This document shows positions 42,015 to 51,600 of a stretch of 57,139 nucleotides of DNA, piece after piece. The position numbers and the translations under genes were made by a program. The notes beneath the pieces are model-generated. The model made no database searches and was not told the origin of the DNA. It was given only the letters and a program-made list of their open reading frames with translations. The DNA is from Lachnospiraceae bacterium (GTDB taxonomy: Bacteria; Bacillota; Clostridia; Lachnospirales; Lachnospiraceae), in contig JALESO010000044.1 of the NCBI GenBank assembly GCA_022781925.1, positions 1-57,139 on the forward strand, written 5' to 3'. Within the stretch, counting starts at the first letter, position 1, and each line of letters starts with the position of its first letter.

Positions 42015-45000
42015 TTAAACGTTCAGTTTTCCACCTGTAACAGTGTAGGTTCTTCCACCCACTTTTACGGTTCCGTTATAAGAGAAATCGATCTTTCCAC
42101 CGCAAACGTACCACCAGCCGTTCTCATTCTGAGCTGCGCCATTGAAGTTGAAATCAATCTTGCCGCCTTCGAATTTCCACCAGCCGTTCTCATTTGCTGC
42201 AAGTCCGTTGAAGTTGAAGTCGATCATTCCGTTGCGTACATACCACCAACCATTCTCGTTTGCTACGATACCATTGTAGTTGAAGTTGATCTTGCCGCCT
42301 TCTACATACCACCAGCCATACTGATTTGCTACAAGTCCGGTTGCATTGAAGTTGATCTTACCACCTTCTACATACCACCAGCCGTTCTCGTTTGCTACAA
42401 GTCCGTTGTAGTTGAAGTTGATCTTGCCACCTTCTACATACCACCAGCCGTTCTCATTTGCTGCAAGTCCTGTATAACCAAAGTCGATAGTTCCATTCTG
42501 AACATACCACCAGCCATACTGATTTGCTACAAGTCCGGTTGCGCTGAAGTTGACTTTACCACCTTCTACATACCACCAGCCATAAGTATTTGCTGCAAGT
42601 CCTGTATAAGTAGTATCTACTTTGCCATCTTTGTAAACATACCAGTTGCCATCTTCTGCTGCCGCATCTGCCAGTCCGTCTGCATGAGCGATCTTCAGAT
42701 TTGCGATTGCTTTCTTGATAGCCTCTGCCATCTTGTCTACATCTGCCTGTTTTGTAATGTCAAGGTCTCTTTCTACTGCTTCCAGTGCTTCATTCAGTGC
42801 TGCTACACTTTCCTCTGTGTAGATACTTAAATCAGCCGGAACTTTTGCGATTGCTGCGTCTACCTTGCTATAATCTGCGCCAAGTAACTGAATGTCACTG
42901 AGTGCATCTTTCAGGTTTACAAGTGCAAGTTTTACATCATAAGCGGTTGCATCTTTATCTGCGCTTACTTTCTCTGCTGCTGCCAGTTTTGCTTCCAGAT
43001 TCTTCCATGCATCATCCGCTGCATAGTTGTTCTTATCCAGATCTTTTACTGCTGCGATCTGTTTATCCAGTGCATCTTTGCTTACAACTTCTTCTTCCTC
43101 ACCACGGTTTGCTGCCTCAGATTTGCTTGTTACACGAAGCTCTGCTGCAATTGCCCACCAGTTGTATGCTTTTGTCTCTGTTGCCAGAAGTCTTACGTTT
43201 GTTACGTTCTCTACCGGTTCGAACTCTGTGAGTTTCCAGCCGGTTGTATTCTCCCAGTCGCCTGTTGCGATGGTCTGATACTCACCGGAATCTGCTGTCT
43301 TTACAGAGATCTCATATTTTGTGATAGAGATAAACTGTCCAGCGGTATTCGGGCCTGGTAAGTAACGAAGTCCGTCTACGGTATGTGGTTTGTCAAATGC
43401 CAGATCGATCCATCCATCTCTGTTGCTGATGGTTGTTCCATAACCTGCGTAAGCTGTCATCCATGCTGTGTTCGGGTTGCCATCCAGTACATAGGAAGCT
43501 TTACCTAAGTTGGATCCGTATGTACCGCCATCTTCACTCTTGGCAGTAGCTGTCATTCCTTTTACAGAAATATCGTTCTTAGCCAACGGATCAAACTTGT
43601 TGTTCTCTACATAATCCAGAGCAGCTTTCATAGCATAGTAGTTTGTCTGGATTTCCTGTGCATCTACTTTGTCTCTGTTTAATGCAACTTTTGCATCTAC
43701 CACTGCATCTTTCAGAACTTTCCATGCATCAGCTTCGTAATCAGATTTATCTAATGCTTCTGCCTGGTCGATCAGTCCCTGAAGTGCTTCTGCATTGATA
43801 TCCTCATCCACACGCTCGATTACAAGGTTATCAAGAACGATCTCTTTGTAGCCACCGAAGTTTGCTGCGTTACCGCTTGTTCCCTGCAGATCCGGAGCTG
43901 TACCTGTGGAGTAGATACCGAACCATGTCTGTCCTGTGATATCACCTGTGATCAGACGCTCGTAATGACCATCCTGGTCTGAGCCCATCTGTTTTGGTAA
44001 TGTCTCTAAGTTTGTTGCGCCTTTGTACTCGCCGCTGCCAACTACAACACCGTAAGTATTGTCACTTCCTGCCTGATAATCGAAGCTTACTTTGTAAGTT
44101 ACGCCCGGCTCAAAACGGAAGTTCTGCGGAATTGTCTGGTATGCAAGTGTATTTCTCTGTGTCAGACCATTGACTTTCACAGACCAGTTGCCATCCAGAA
44201 CGTCATCCATCTTCTTAACATCCCAGCCTGCCTGTGTATACGGAGCATGCAGCTCGGACAGGTGGATTCTGTTGTCCTCTACGCCTTCGATACCACTTAC
44301 AACGAATGGGTAAATACCCTGTACATTGTTCTCAAAATCCTGCTGGAATTTTACAACATTACCGTTCTCATCTTTGGTAATATTCTGAGCGTTGTTCTCT
44401 ACAACACGTACATCATCGAAGTATGCATCGCCATCGCCTGCGGATTTTGCCAGTGTCAGTGTAACTTTTCCGCTCTCCGGAGCTGTAAAGTATACATACA
44501 TGTTCTGGAAGTAGCTGCTTCCGTCTACGGTTGCACTGGAGTTGCTGTGTGTATAAGCTTTTACATAGTTCTTTGCGATAGATCTCTCTGTGTAGTTGGA
44601 ATCAAGGACTTTACCGTCTGCTTTTACAGTCATGGAAGCCTTGCAGTCACTGCGGTTATCTACACCTACGAGAACAGCATACTGCTGGCCCGGTGTCAGA
44701 TCTGTCAGTTCCTGAGTCATGGAGATATCTCCGCTGAGTTTCAGCATCGGGTTGCTGTACTGGCTCTTAGCGATCTCGGCTGTACCGTCGCCTGCTTTTG
44801 TCCAGTTTGCTTCCAGAGAAGCCACACCACCGTTGAAGCCTGCATCTGTGATATGCATGCCTTCACTCCATGTTACTTCAATGTTGCCTTCCTCGCCTTT
44901 GCATACGACATAAGGAGTCTCAGCCTCAGCCTCTAAAGTAACCTGACCGTTCTTAACTTCTACGGTCTTCTCTTCTGTCTTACCAAGGTCTGTCAGTTTG

Positions 45001-48000
45001 TAAACTTTTACGTCTTTCAGGTTGGTCCATCCATCCGGAAGATCCCATGTGGTTGTGCCGCCCTGTGTATTCCAGTGATACAGTTTCTCATCTTCAGAAT
45101 CTACTTTTTCACCTGTCTCTGAATCCCAGATCCATGGAAGCAGATAGCTCTCTGTACCACGGTTACGTCCGTTCTGGATATCAGAATCGGAACGATCGCC
45201 TGCGGAAGGTGCACCCTGTGCAACGACTTTGCCGTTCAGAGTGATGGTTCTCTCTCTATAACCTGCACTGTTCGGGTCATTGGAACCTCTGGTCAGTACC
45301 AGTTTGTTTCCGTCATCATCTTTTAAGGTGATCTCCATATCCGGTGTCCAATTTGTAGCTGCGCCTGCAGTTACAGGTTCACCGTCTACCCATTTAATTA
45401 CTTTGTAATGCTGGATGAATTTTGTTGTTACATCGTGGGTAAACAGGTTTGTGATGTATGTATCGTAATCGTTACGACCCTGCCATCCCTCGAAATCTTT
45501 CATGTTATAACCGCCAAGCAATGGCATCATAGCTGCGCCGCCGTAGGACGGATAATCAGCTACCCAGGAGTCTTTCTGGTGGTTACGAAGGAATCTCATA
45601 ACCTCACTGTTCTCACCTTTCTGGTTGTATCCACCATAGGTAAGATCTGTTGCCCAGTGCTGGAATGTTGCATCGTACTCGTTTGCTACACCCCACTCAT
45701 TTGCCATACGCCATCCGTTATCGTTGATCTCTTTGGACAGTTTACGTGTCTGCCAGGAATCATCGTTGGAACTTCCGGTGTTATTTCCCCAGATATCTAC
45801 ATATACGAAGTCAAGGTTTGTTCCTACCAGTTCTTCCAGAGCGTCGAAACGGCCTTCTCTGTCGCCGGTAGCCAGATCGTAGATACTGTCAAGACCTACT
45901 GCCTGATCCAGCCAGTTCCATCCATAACGGAGGTTTCCTGCGGAATCACGACGTACATTGTCATCTTTGAATGCTTTTGCTTCCGGATACATCTCACCTG
46001 CATTTACATGGATACCAAATCTTGCACCATATTTTGCACCCTCTGTCATCAGAGTGTTCATATCCTCAGCGCCACCGATTCTCTTACCGATATCTGCATA
46101 ATCCGGATGTGCGGAATCGTGACCTTCATTTGCATAACCTTTTAATAATACGGACTGTCCGAGACCGTCAGTATTTAAAGCCACACGTTTTACATTATCA
46201 AGTGTTGTCAGGAACGGGTTCTGTGCCTGACCACCGAAGTTCATGGCGATACGGTAAGCTACCAGCTCCGGAACTTCTTCACTCTTGTACGGGTTGTTCA
46301 TGATAGAACGGAATGCCACTGCACCATCCTGCCAGTCAATCTGCTGATCGTCATTCATATCACCGGCGATGATAACTTTTGTCTGCGGCATCTCTGTCTC
46401 TTTTACCATGTAAGTTCTGTTCTGTGAATCTGTTACTACACGATGATAGTACCATGCGCAGCTTCCCAGTCCGAGAGATACATAGTCCTGTTTTTTCTGT
46501 GTCACAGCCTGTACACGGGTATTTCTGGAACCACCGGTTACGGATGTTGCCACAGAGCTTCCGTCATGCTCGGAGTTACTCCACAGACCTGCACTCATCT
46601 CATCGTTGGAAACAAATCCGTACATGTAATCCTGATTCATGGAAGTTGCGTCAGTTACGTCTACATAAGTATCGCCGCTGACTCTTGTGTTGGAGGACAT
46701 TGCTGCACCTTTGAAGTTGGCACCTGCCTGTGTGCTTCTTACGGAGATCAGGCTCTGGTTCGGGATCTCGATGGTCTGAACCGGATTTCCTGTTGCGCTG
46801 TCTTCCAGATTATTTTTGATATCTGTGATGTTGAATGCCAGTGTATTGTCTTCTGCAACGAGTTCTGCTGTGATCACTGCATCGATCTTGTCACCTTTGA
46901 CATTCATCACATAAGTTGCTTTGTTATCTTCAAATGTAGCTGTAACATCTTCGTCAGAAAGTTTTACTTCTGTACCGTTGATCTTAACAGTGTTGATCTT
47001 CTCTGTCTGACCATAGAATACTTTGCCTGCCAGATCACCCTTCATCTCGTATTTTACAACGCTCGGGAATGTCTTGGAAACAAGTACATCCATGTCTGCA
47101 GTGGAAAGTTTCTCTGTCTCAACTTCTGCTGCTTTTGTCAGTGTCACGGTATCTACGGTCAGATCTGCATCATTAACTGTGATATCCTGTGTCAGAGTAT
47201 CATAACCATCTCTTACAACGGTCATCTGATAAGTTCCGGATGCTAATGTAAAGGAATAGCTTCCGTCTTTATCTGTTGTTGTGGTCTGTCCACCTGCAGA
47301 TACAACTGCATTCGCAACTGCTTTGCCGTCTGCATCCTGTACTTTACCGCTGACTGCATAAGTCTTTGCCTCTGCCTGTCCGGTATAGTGGATGTCTTTC
47401 ATATATACATCGGTTACATTTGAACGGTAACTTCCTGCTTTGATGGCAATCTTGTTTCCAAGTCCGCTGATTCCGCTGAAATCTTCATTCTCAAATGCTA
47501 CTTTGTCATCGATCTTAACCGTTACTTTTTTATCTGCTGTCCACTCGATGTGAACTTTTGTCTCTGTTCCGCTTGCCGGTGTGCTGATACGTGTGCCGGA
47601 GTACCATGGGTTTCCATCTGCTCCGTATTTCTGCCAGAACCATCCGCCGGTATCAAAACCGATCATCATTCCGACACTGTCTGTGTTATATCCGAGATAT
47701 ACACCGAAACGGTTGTTGCTTGTGTCATCCGTGCCCGGTTTAATCGTAAAATCAAAATATCCGGCTTCATTGAAATTGAATTCTTTCTCATTAACAAACA
47801 TTGCCGGTTTTGTTCCCGGGTTATTTCCGTTTCCAACTCCGGATCTCAGATGCAGCCATCCGTTTTCGATTGCACAGAGTGCATCGGTTCCCACTACATT
47901 CTCCTGAGTCCATGTATCCTTGATACCATCTTCAAGGACTGCTTTTGCTGAACCTGCTTCCTGTGTTACTGTCTCTGCATGAGCAACAACCGGATACAGG

Positions 48001-48077
48001 CTGGTCGGTACCATTGTACCGATCATAGACGCTGCCATTGCGAGGCAAAGCATCCGAACTACAAGTTTTTTCCTCAT
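42015..48077 (-). CDS. Secreted GH101 endo-alpha-N-acetylgalactosaminidase with CBM32 and aromatic repeat anchor
   Basis: 2020 residues; AAGAGGAGG before ATG 48077. Signal peptide about 1-34 (ends VVAHA). A lectin-like domain (40-230), a carboxypeptidase-regulatory-like beta domain (about 232-315) and a galactose-mutarotase-like sandwich precede the GH101 barrel. Catalytic residues by motif: nucleophile D761 in FVYVDIWGN and acid/base E794 in MANEWG, spaced as in the pneumococcal enzyme (D764/E796 from memory). C-terminal parts: FIVAR-type helices, a CBM32/F5-8C domain (EDGGTYGSNLGKASYVLDGN to AIAAELRV), more FIVAR helices and about ten 22-residue repeats of the GLVANENGWWYVEGGKINF kind (DNA 42030-42650). 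It releases the core-1 disaccharide from mucin O-glycans at the cell surface. Regulation: see the leader at 48078-48693. Confidence 0.92.
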   Translation of the reverse strand: MRKKLVVRMLCLAMAASMIGTMVPTSLYPVVAHAETVTQEAGSAKAVLEDGIKDTWTQENVVGTDALCAIENGWLHLRSGVGNGNNPGTKPAMFVNEKEFNFNEAGYFDFTIKPGTDDTSNNRFGVYLGYNTDSVGMMIGFDTGGWFWQKYGADGNPWYSGTRISTPASGTETKVHIEWTADKKVTVKIDDKVAFENEDFSGISGLGNKIAIKAGSYRSNVTDVYMKDIHYTGQAEAKTYAVSGKVQDADGKAVANAVVSAGGQTTTTDKDGSYSFTLASGTYQMTVVRDGYDTLTQDITVNDADLTVDTVTLTKAAEVETEKLSTADMDVLVSKTFPSVVKYEMKGDLAGKVFYGQTEKINTVKINGTEVKLSDEDVTATFEDNKATYVMNVKGDKIDAVITAELVAEDNTLAFNITDIKNNLEDSATGNPVQTIEIPNQSLISVRSTQAGANFKGAAMSSNTRVSGDTYVDVTDATSMNQDYMYGFVSNDEMSAGLWSNSEHDGSSVATSVTGGSRNTRVQAVTQKKQDYVSLGLGSCAWYYHRVVTDSQNRTYMVKETEMPQTKVIIAGDMNDDQQIDWQDGAVAFRSIMNNPYKSEEVPELVAYRIAMNFGGQAQNPFLTTLDNVKRVALNTDGLGQSVLLKGYANEGHDSAHPDYADIGKRIGGAEDMNTLMTEGAKYGARFGIHVNAGEMYPEAKAFKDDNVRRDSAGNLRYGWNWLDQAVGLDSIYDLATGDREGRFDALEELVGTNLDFVYVDIWGNNTGSSNDDSWQTRKLSKEINDNGWRMANEWGVANEYDATFQHWATDLTYGGYNQKGENSEVMRFLRNHQKDSWVADYPSYGGAAMMPLLGGYNMKDFEGWQGRNDYDTYITNLFTHDVTTKFIQHYKVIKWVDGEPVTAGAATNWTPDMEITLKDDDGNKLVLTRGSNDPNSAGYRERTITLNGKVVAQGAPSAGDRSDSDIQNGRNRGTESYLLPWIWDSETGEKVDSEDEKLYHWNTQGGTTTWDLPDGWTNLKDVKVYKLTDLGKTEEKTVEVKNGQVTLEAEAETPYVVCKGEEGNIEVTWSEGMHITDAGFNGGVASLEANWTKAGDGTAEIAKSQYSNPMLKLSGDISMTQELTDLTPGQQYAVLVGVDNRSDCKASMTVKADGKVLDSNYTERSIAKNYVKAYTHSNSSATVDGSSYFQNMYVYFTAPESGKVTLTLAKSAGDGDAYFDDVRVVENNAQNITKDENGNVVKFQQDFENNVQGIYPFVVSGIEGVEDNRIHLSELHAPYTQAGWDVKKMDDVLDGNWSVKVNGLTQRNTLAYQTIPQNFRFEPGVTYKVSFDYQAGSDNTYGVVVGSGEYKGATNLETLPKQMGSDQDGHYERLITGDITGQTWFGIYSTGTAPDLQGTSGNAANFGGYKEIVLDNLVIERVDEDINAEALQGLIDQAEALDKSDYEADAWKVLKDAVVDAKVALNRDKVDAQEIQTNYYAMKAALDYVENNKFDPLAKNDISVKGMTATAKSEDGGTYGSNLGKASYVLDGNPNTAWMTAYAGYGTTISNRDGWIDLAFDKPHTVDGLRYLPGPNTAGQFISITKYEISVKTADSGEYQTIATGDWENTTGWKLTEFEPVENVTNVRLLATETKAYNWWAIAAELRVTSKSEAANRGEEEEVVSKDALDKQIAAVKDLDKNNYAADDAWKNLEAKLAAAEKVSADKDATAYDVKLALVNLKDALSDIQLLGADYSKVDAAIAKVPADLSIYTEESVAALNEALEAVERDLDITKQADVDKMAEAIKKAIANLKIAHADGLADAAAEDGNWYVYKDGKVDTTYTGLAANTYGWWYVEGGKVNFSATGLVANQYGWWYVQNGTIDFGYTGLAANENGWWYVEGGKINFNYNGLVANENGWWYVEGGKINFNATGLVANQYGWWYVEGGKINFNYNGIVANENGWWYVRNGMIDFNFNGLAANENGWWKFEGGKIDFNFNGAAQNENGWWYVCGGKIDFSYNGTVKVGGRTYTVTGGKLNV
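42030..42650 (-). repeat. 66-bp tandem repeats coding 22-residue aromatic modules (GH101 protein)
   Basis: About ten imperfect units of the form GLxANxxGWWYVxxGKxxFxx. They resemble choline/glucan-binding repeats and probably attach the enzyme to the cell wall or a glycan. The same module type ends the beta-helix protein (48730-49400). Confidence 0.85.
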
Positions 48078-48693
48078 CTTTTTCCTCCTCTTACTTGATC
48101 CCCATAAGACTTTCTAGTACCTGATATGAACAGGAAAAATATTCATATCGTTTTTATATATAAGGTTCAAAATTCCCATACCTCAAAGGTATGGGAATTC
48201 TGAATTATATAATCATTTAAAAATGGAAAAGAACTGTTTTCAGATCCGGCAAAAGAGAAACCGGACGCATCAGTACATCCTGATTCCAGCCGTTCTGTAA
48301 TCCCCCGAATACGATAATCCGGAATACACCATACGGATGTGTCTGATTTCTTTTACCAGCTATGACTGTTCAAATATAAACTTTTATGTACTATTCCTGA
48401 CCTCACCGAACTTGCCGGAGCCTGTCCCGGTTTTGTCCATCCGTGAAAAAACATCTGTCTGATCCCCATCAAAAAGACGAATGTCTTTCCGCCGTTGCAG
48501 CAGCCCTCCTCATGTATACTGCTGCACGGATAAAAAACGATGATACGGTTCCTGAACAATCGCATCTGTTCATTTGTATATCTGAACCACTTTCCAAGAT
48601 CATTATATCGTCTTTTTTGCACAAAATCTTGGTGTTTTTTCCTGCTTTATGAGACCTTTTTATATAATTCGGAACAGTCAATTTTTCACAATC
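48078..48693 (-). promoter_or_regulatory. Promoter and ~520-nt structured leader of the GH101 gene
   Basis: Reading on the minus strand: a 26-bp activator-like box (48681-48656), a -10 TATAAT at 48607-48602, then a long leader. Near its end are a 13-bp hairpin (48171-48199, AATTCCCATACCT with its complement) and GATATGAA/TTCATATC (48123-48149). Box, -10 and hairpin recur upstream of 53604 with the same spacing between box and -10. About 380 bases between the -10 and the hairpin have no counterpart there and no known riboswitch is recognised in them. Confidence 0.65.
48656..48681 (-). promoter_or_regulatory. Activator-like box, copy A (GH101 promoter)
   Basis: A 26-bp sequence containing TGTTCCGAATTATATAAAAA; 25 of 26 bases are identical to copy B at 53788-53813, and in both the edge lies 49 bases from the -10. 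Confidence 0.7.
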
Positions 48694-51600
48694 TTATCGA
48701 ATCACTCTGTAAATCTTTCCATTGATCAGCAGATCATCGCTGAAATCGAAGTCTACTTTACCGTTTCTTACATACCACCAGCCATTTTCGTTGGAGGCAA
48801 GTCCGGTGTAAGCAAAGTCAATTTTTCCTCCGGCTACATACCACCAGCCATTCTCATTCTGTGCCAGTCCATTGAAACCAAAGTCTACCTGACCGTTTGT
48901 GATCTTCCACCAGCCGTACTCATTTGCTGCAAGTCCGGTGAATGTGAAATCTACTTTGCCGCCGCTTACATACCACCAGCCGTACTCGTTCTGTACCAGA
49001 CCGTTGCACTCGAAGTTTACGCGGCCACCCTGAACAGCAAACCAGCCATATTCATTCTGTGCCAGTCCATTGAAGTCAAAATCTACCTGACCCTCAGTTA
49101 CTTTCCACCAGCCATACTCATTTGCTGCAAGACCGTCATACTGGAAGTCAATATGTCCGTTCTGTACCATGTACCACTGATCATCGCTCAGTGCCAGTCC
49201 GGTATAATCAAAATTTACTTTTCCGGCTTCTACTTTCCATACGCCTGCCTCGTTTGCGGAAAATCCATTGAATGTGAAATCTACTTTTCCGTTTTCTACA
49301 TACCACCAGCCATATGCATTTTCTGCAAGACCGTTAAAGTCCTCAGCTACTTTGTCATTTAAGTAGTAATACCAGTTGCCATCTTCCGCTGCTTCATTTG
49401 CAAGACCGTCATCGTATGCTTTTACTGTCTTGAAAGATACCATACCTGCCTCGGAACGGTTTCCTTTTTCATCCAGTGCGTATACTGTCACTTCATAAGC
49501 AGTATCCTGTGTCAGATCTGCCAGTGTGTAAGCTGTCTCCTGAACAAGTTCCTCATTTACTTTTTTGCCGTTTACATAGATATCATATCCGGCTACACCT
49601 ACATTGTCTGTGGATGCATCCCAGCTGATGGCTGCGCCGGTTCTTGTGATATCGCCGGCTGTTACGTTTGCCGGTGCGCTCGGAGCTTCTCTGTCTGTCT
49701 CTACGGTTGTAAATTCCACTGCCTGAGATGCTTCAGACTCAAGACCTGCCGCATCCACTGCTGTTACGGTTACAGAATATGCCGTGCCATCTGTCAGACC
49801 TTCTAATGTATAGGAAGTATCTGCGATCGGCTCGTCATTTACTTTTTCGTCATTTACATATACGTTGTATCCGACTACACCTACGTTATCCAGTGCTTCT
49901 TCCCAGCTGATCACTGCGCTGTACTCTGCTACGTCTGTAACGGTGACATAATCCGGTGTCTCCGGAGCCACAGTATCTTCCACTGCCTGATCTACATAGG
50001 AGATCATCGGTGTGATATGTACGGATGGTCTGGACGGATTATCATTGGATTTTGCTACAACACGGATGTAATCGCCTGCTTTTACTTCCAGTGCGTCTAC
50101 GGATGACCAGTCACCTTTCTGTCTGCTGACGGAAAGTTCCACGCTCTGGAGTTCTGTATCGTTGTGCATCAGGCTGATGGTTGTACTTCCGCCGCTGTTT
50201 CCATTCTGACGTAAGTATGGCTCATCGTCTTTGATGTTGATAGAGATCACGCCACTCTTCGGTACACGGTATGCCATTGCAGTATAGATATCTGTCTTTG
50301 GCGGAGCGGAAACAAGTCCGTGATACTGTGTATTGTTTGCGGATGCATGGTTCGGTGCATCTACACCAGGTCCATAGTAAGTATTTACCTGCCAGTTTGG
50401 CCAGTCCGGATCATAGGTTGTCATGTTTTTCCATGTATCGGCACTGTTGTTCTTGATCTGGCCGAACCATACATTACCCTGCTGTGCATTGACATAATCA
50501 GCTACCCAGTGATAATCATTTTTCACTGCGATAGTGTAATCATTTACCGTGCCATCTTCTGCTGTGATGCGAAGTGTCATACCGTCCGCGATAGTATCTG
50601 TATTTGCCAGAACCTCATCCTCTTTCAGTACGTTGACCGTTGCGGTTGCATTTACGCCCACGTTCTGTTTTACTGCGCTGACAGTGGTCGGGTTCTTCTC
50701 TGTGGACGGGATATCGATGGTTTTTCCGGATACCATGTATACAGTCTCTTTCAGCTCATTGTCAGAGCTTGCTGCGATGGTGTACTCTCTGGATTTCTCA
50801 CCATAGGATACGATCACGCGATCGCCGCCTTTTACGATATCGCTGCCTGTTAGTTCATCTTCTCCGGACAGAACTTTTACTTCTGCTGCATCATCATAGA
50901 TCAGGTTCTCCAGTAACGTATCTACGGTTGTACGTCTGGAAAGTCCGCTGATGGAATCCTCTGTCACGGTGTAAACACGGGATGCGACTGCTACGGATAC
51001 ACTGTCACTCTCAGCTGCTCCGATCTCCGGGATCGCTGTCAACTCATGTCCGAAGAAGTCATGCTCCAGCTCATATCCGTTCAGATCTGTGATCTGTTTT
51101 CCAGCGTTGATGGCCGGTGAATCCTCTGCCAGTTTGTATCCGTCAAATGCGGTTTCTTCGCTCGGATCTTCATGTTTGATGGCGGTTGCATTGACTGCTT
51201 TTGCCGGGCCGGATCCTGCATCTTCCAGTACCTTTGTACCTGCTTTTACGGCGATGGCATTCTGATCTCCGGACGGAGTATTTGCAAAGTTGTAGTACAG
51301 GTTGTTGTCATACTGTAAATTGCCATTCGGATACCAGTTCTGGCTCAACGGAGTCTTGCCGTCATAATAGAAAATGTTATTCTCGATCACAGCATTTCCG
51401 CCGGTGCGGTAGAAGATACTGGATACATTTTCATTGATATAGAATGTATTGTTGTAAATGTGTGCATCCGGGTTGCCAGGTACATCCAACGGTCCTCTCA
51501 GCTCATTCTGGCTGATGTTGTAGCGGAATGTGGTGTTCATAGCCTGCTCACCGCAGAACATGATCGCGCCTGCAGAGTTGCCGTGGCTGTAATTGTACTG

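Noticed and set aside
48400..48560. c-di-GMP or other known riboswitch in the GH101 leader
   Set aside because: I could not find the characteristic conserved cores of c-di-GMP-I, TPP, cobalamin or FMN aptamers in this strand.
48353..48622. 89-codon open frame in the GH101 leader
   Set aside because: Its only start is a GTG overlapping the promoter -10, there is no ribosome site, composition is not protein-like, and it lies in a region better explained as untranslated leader.
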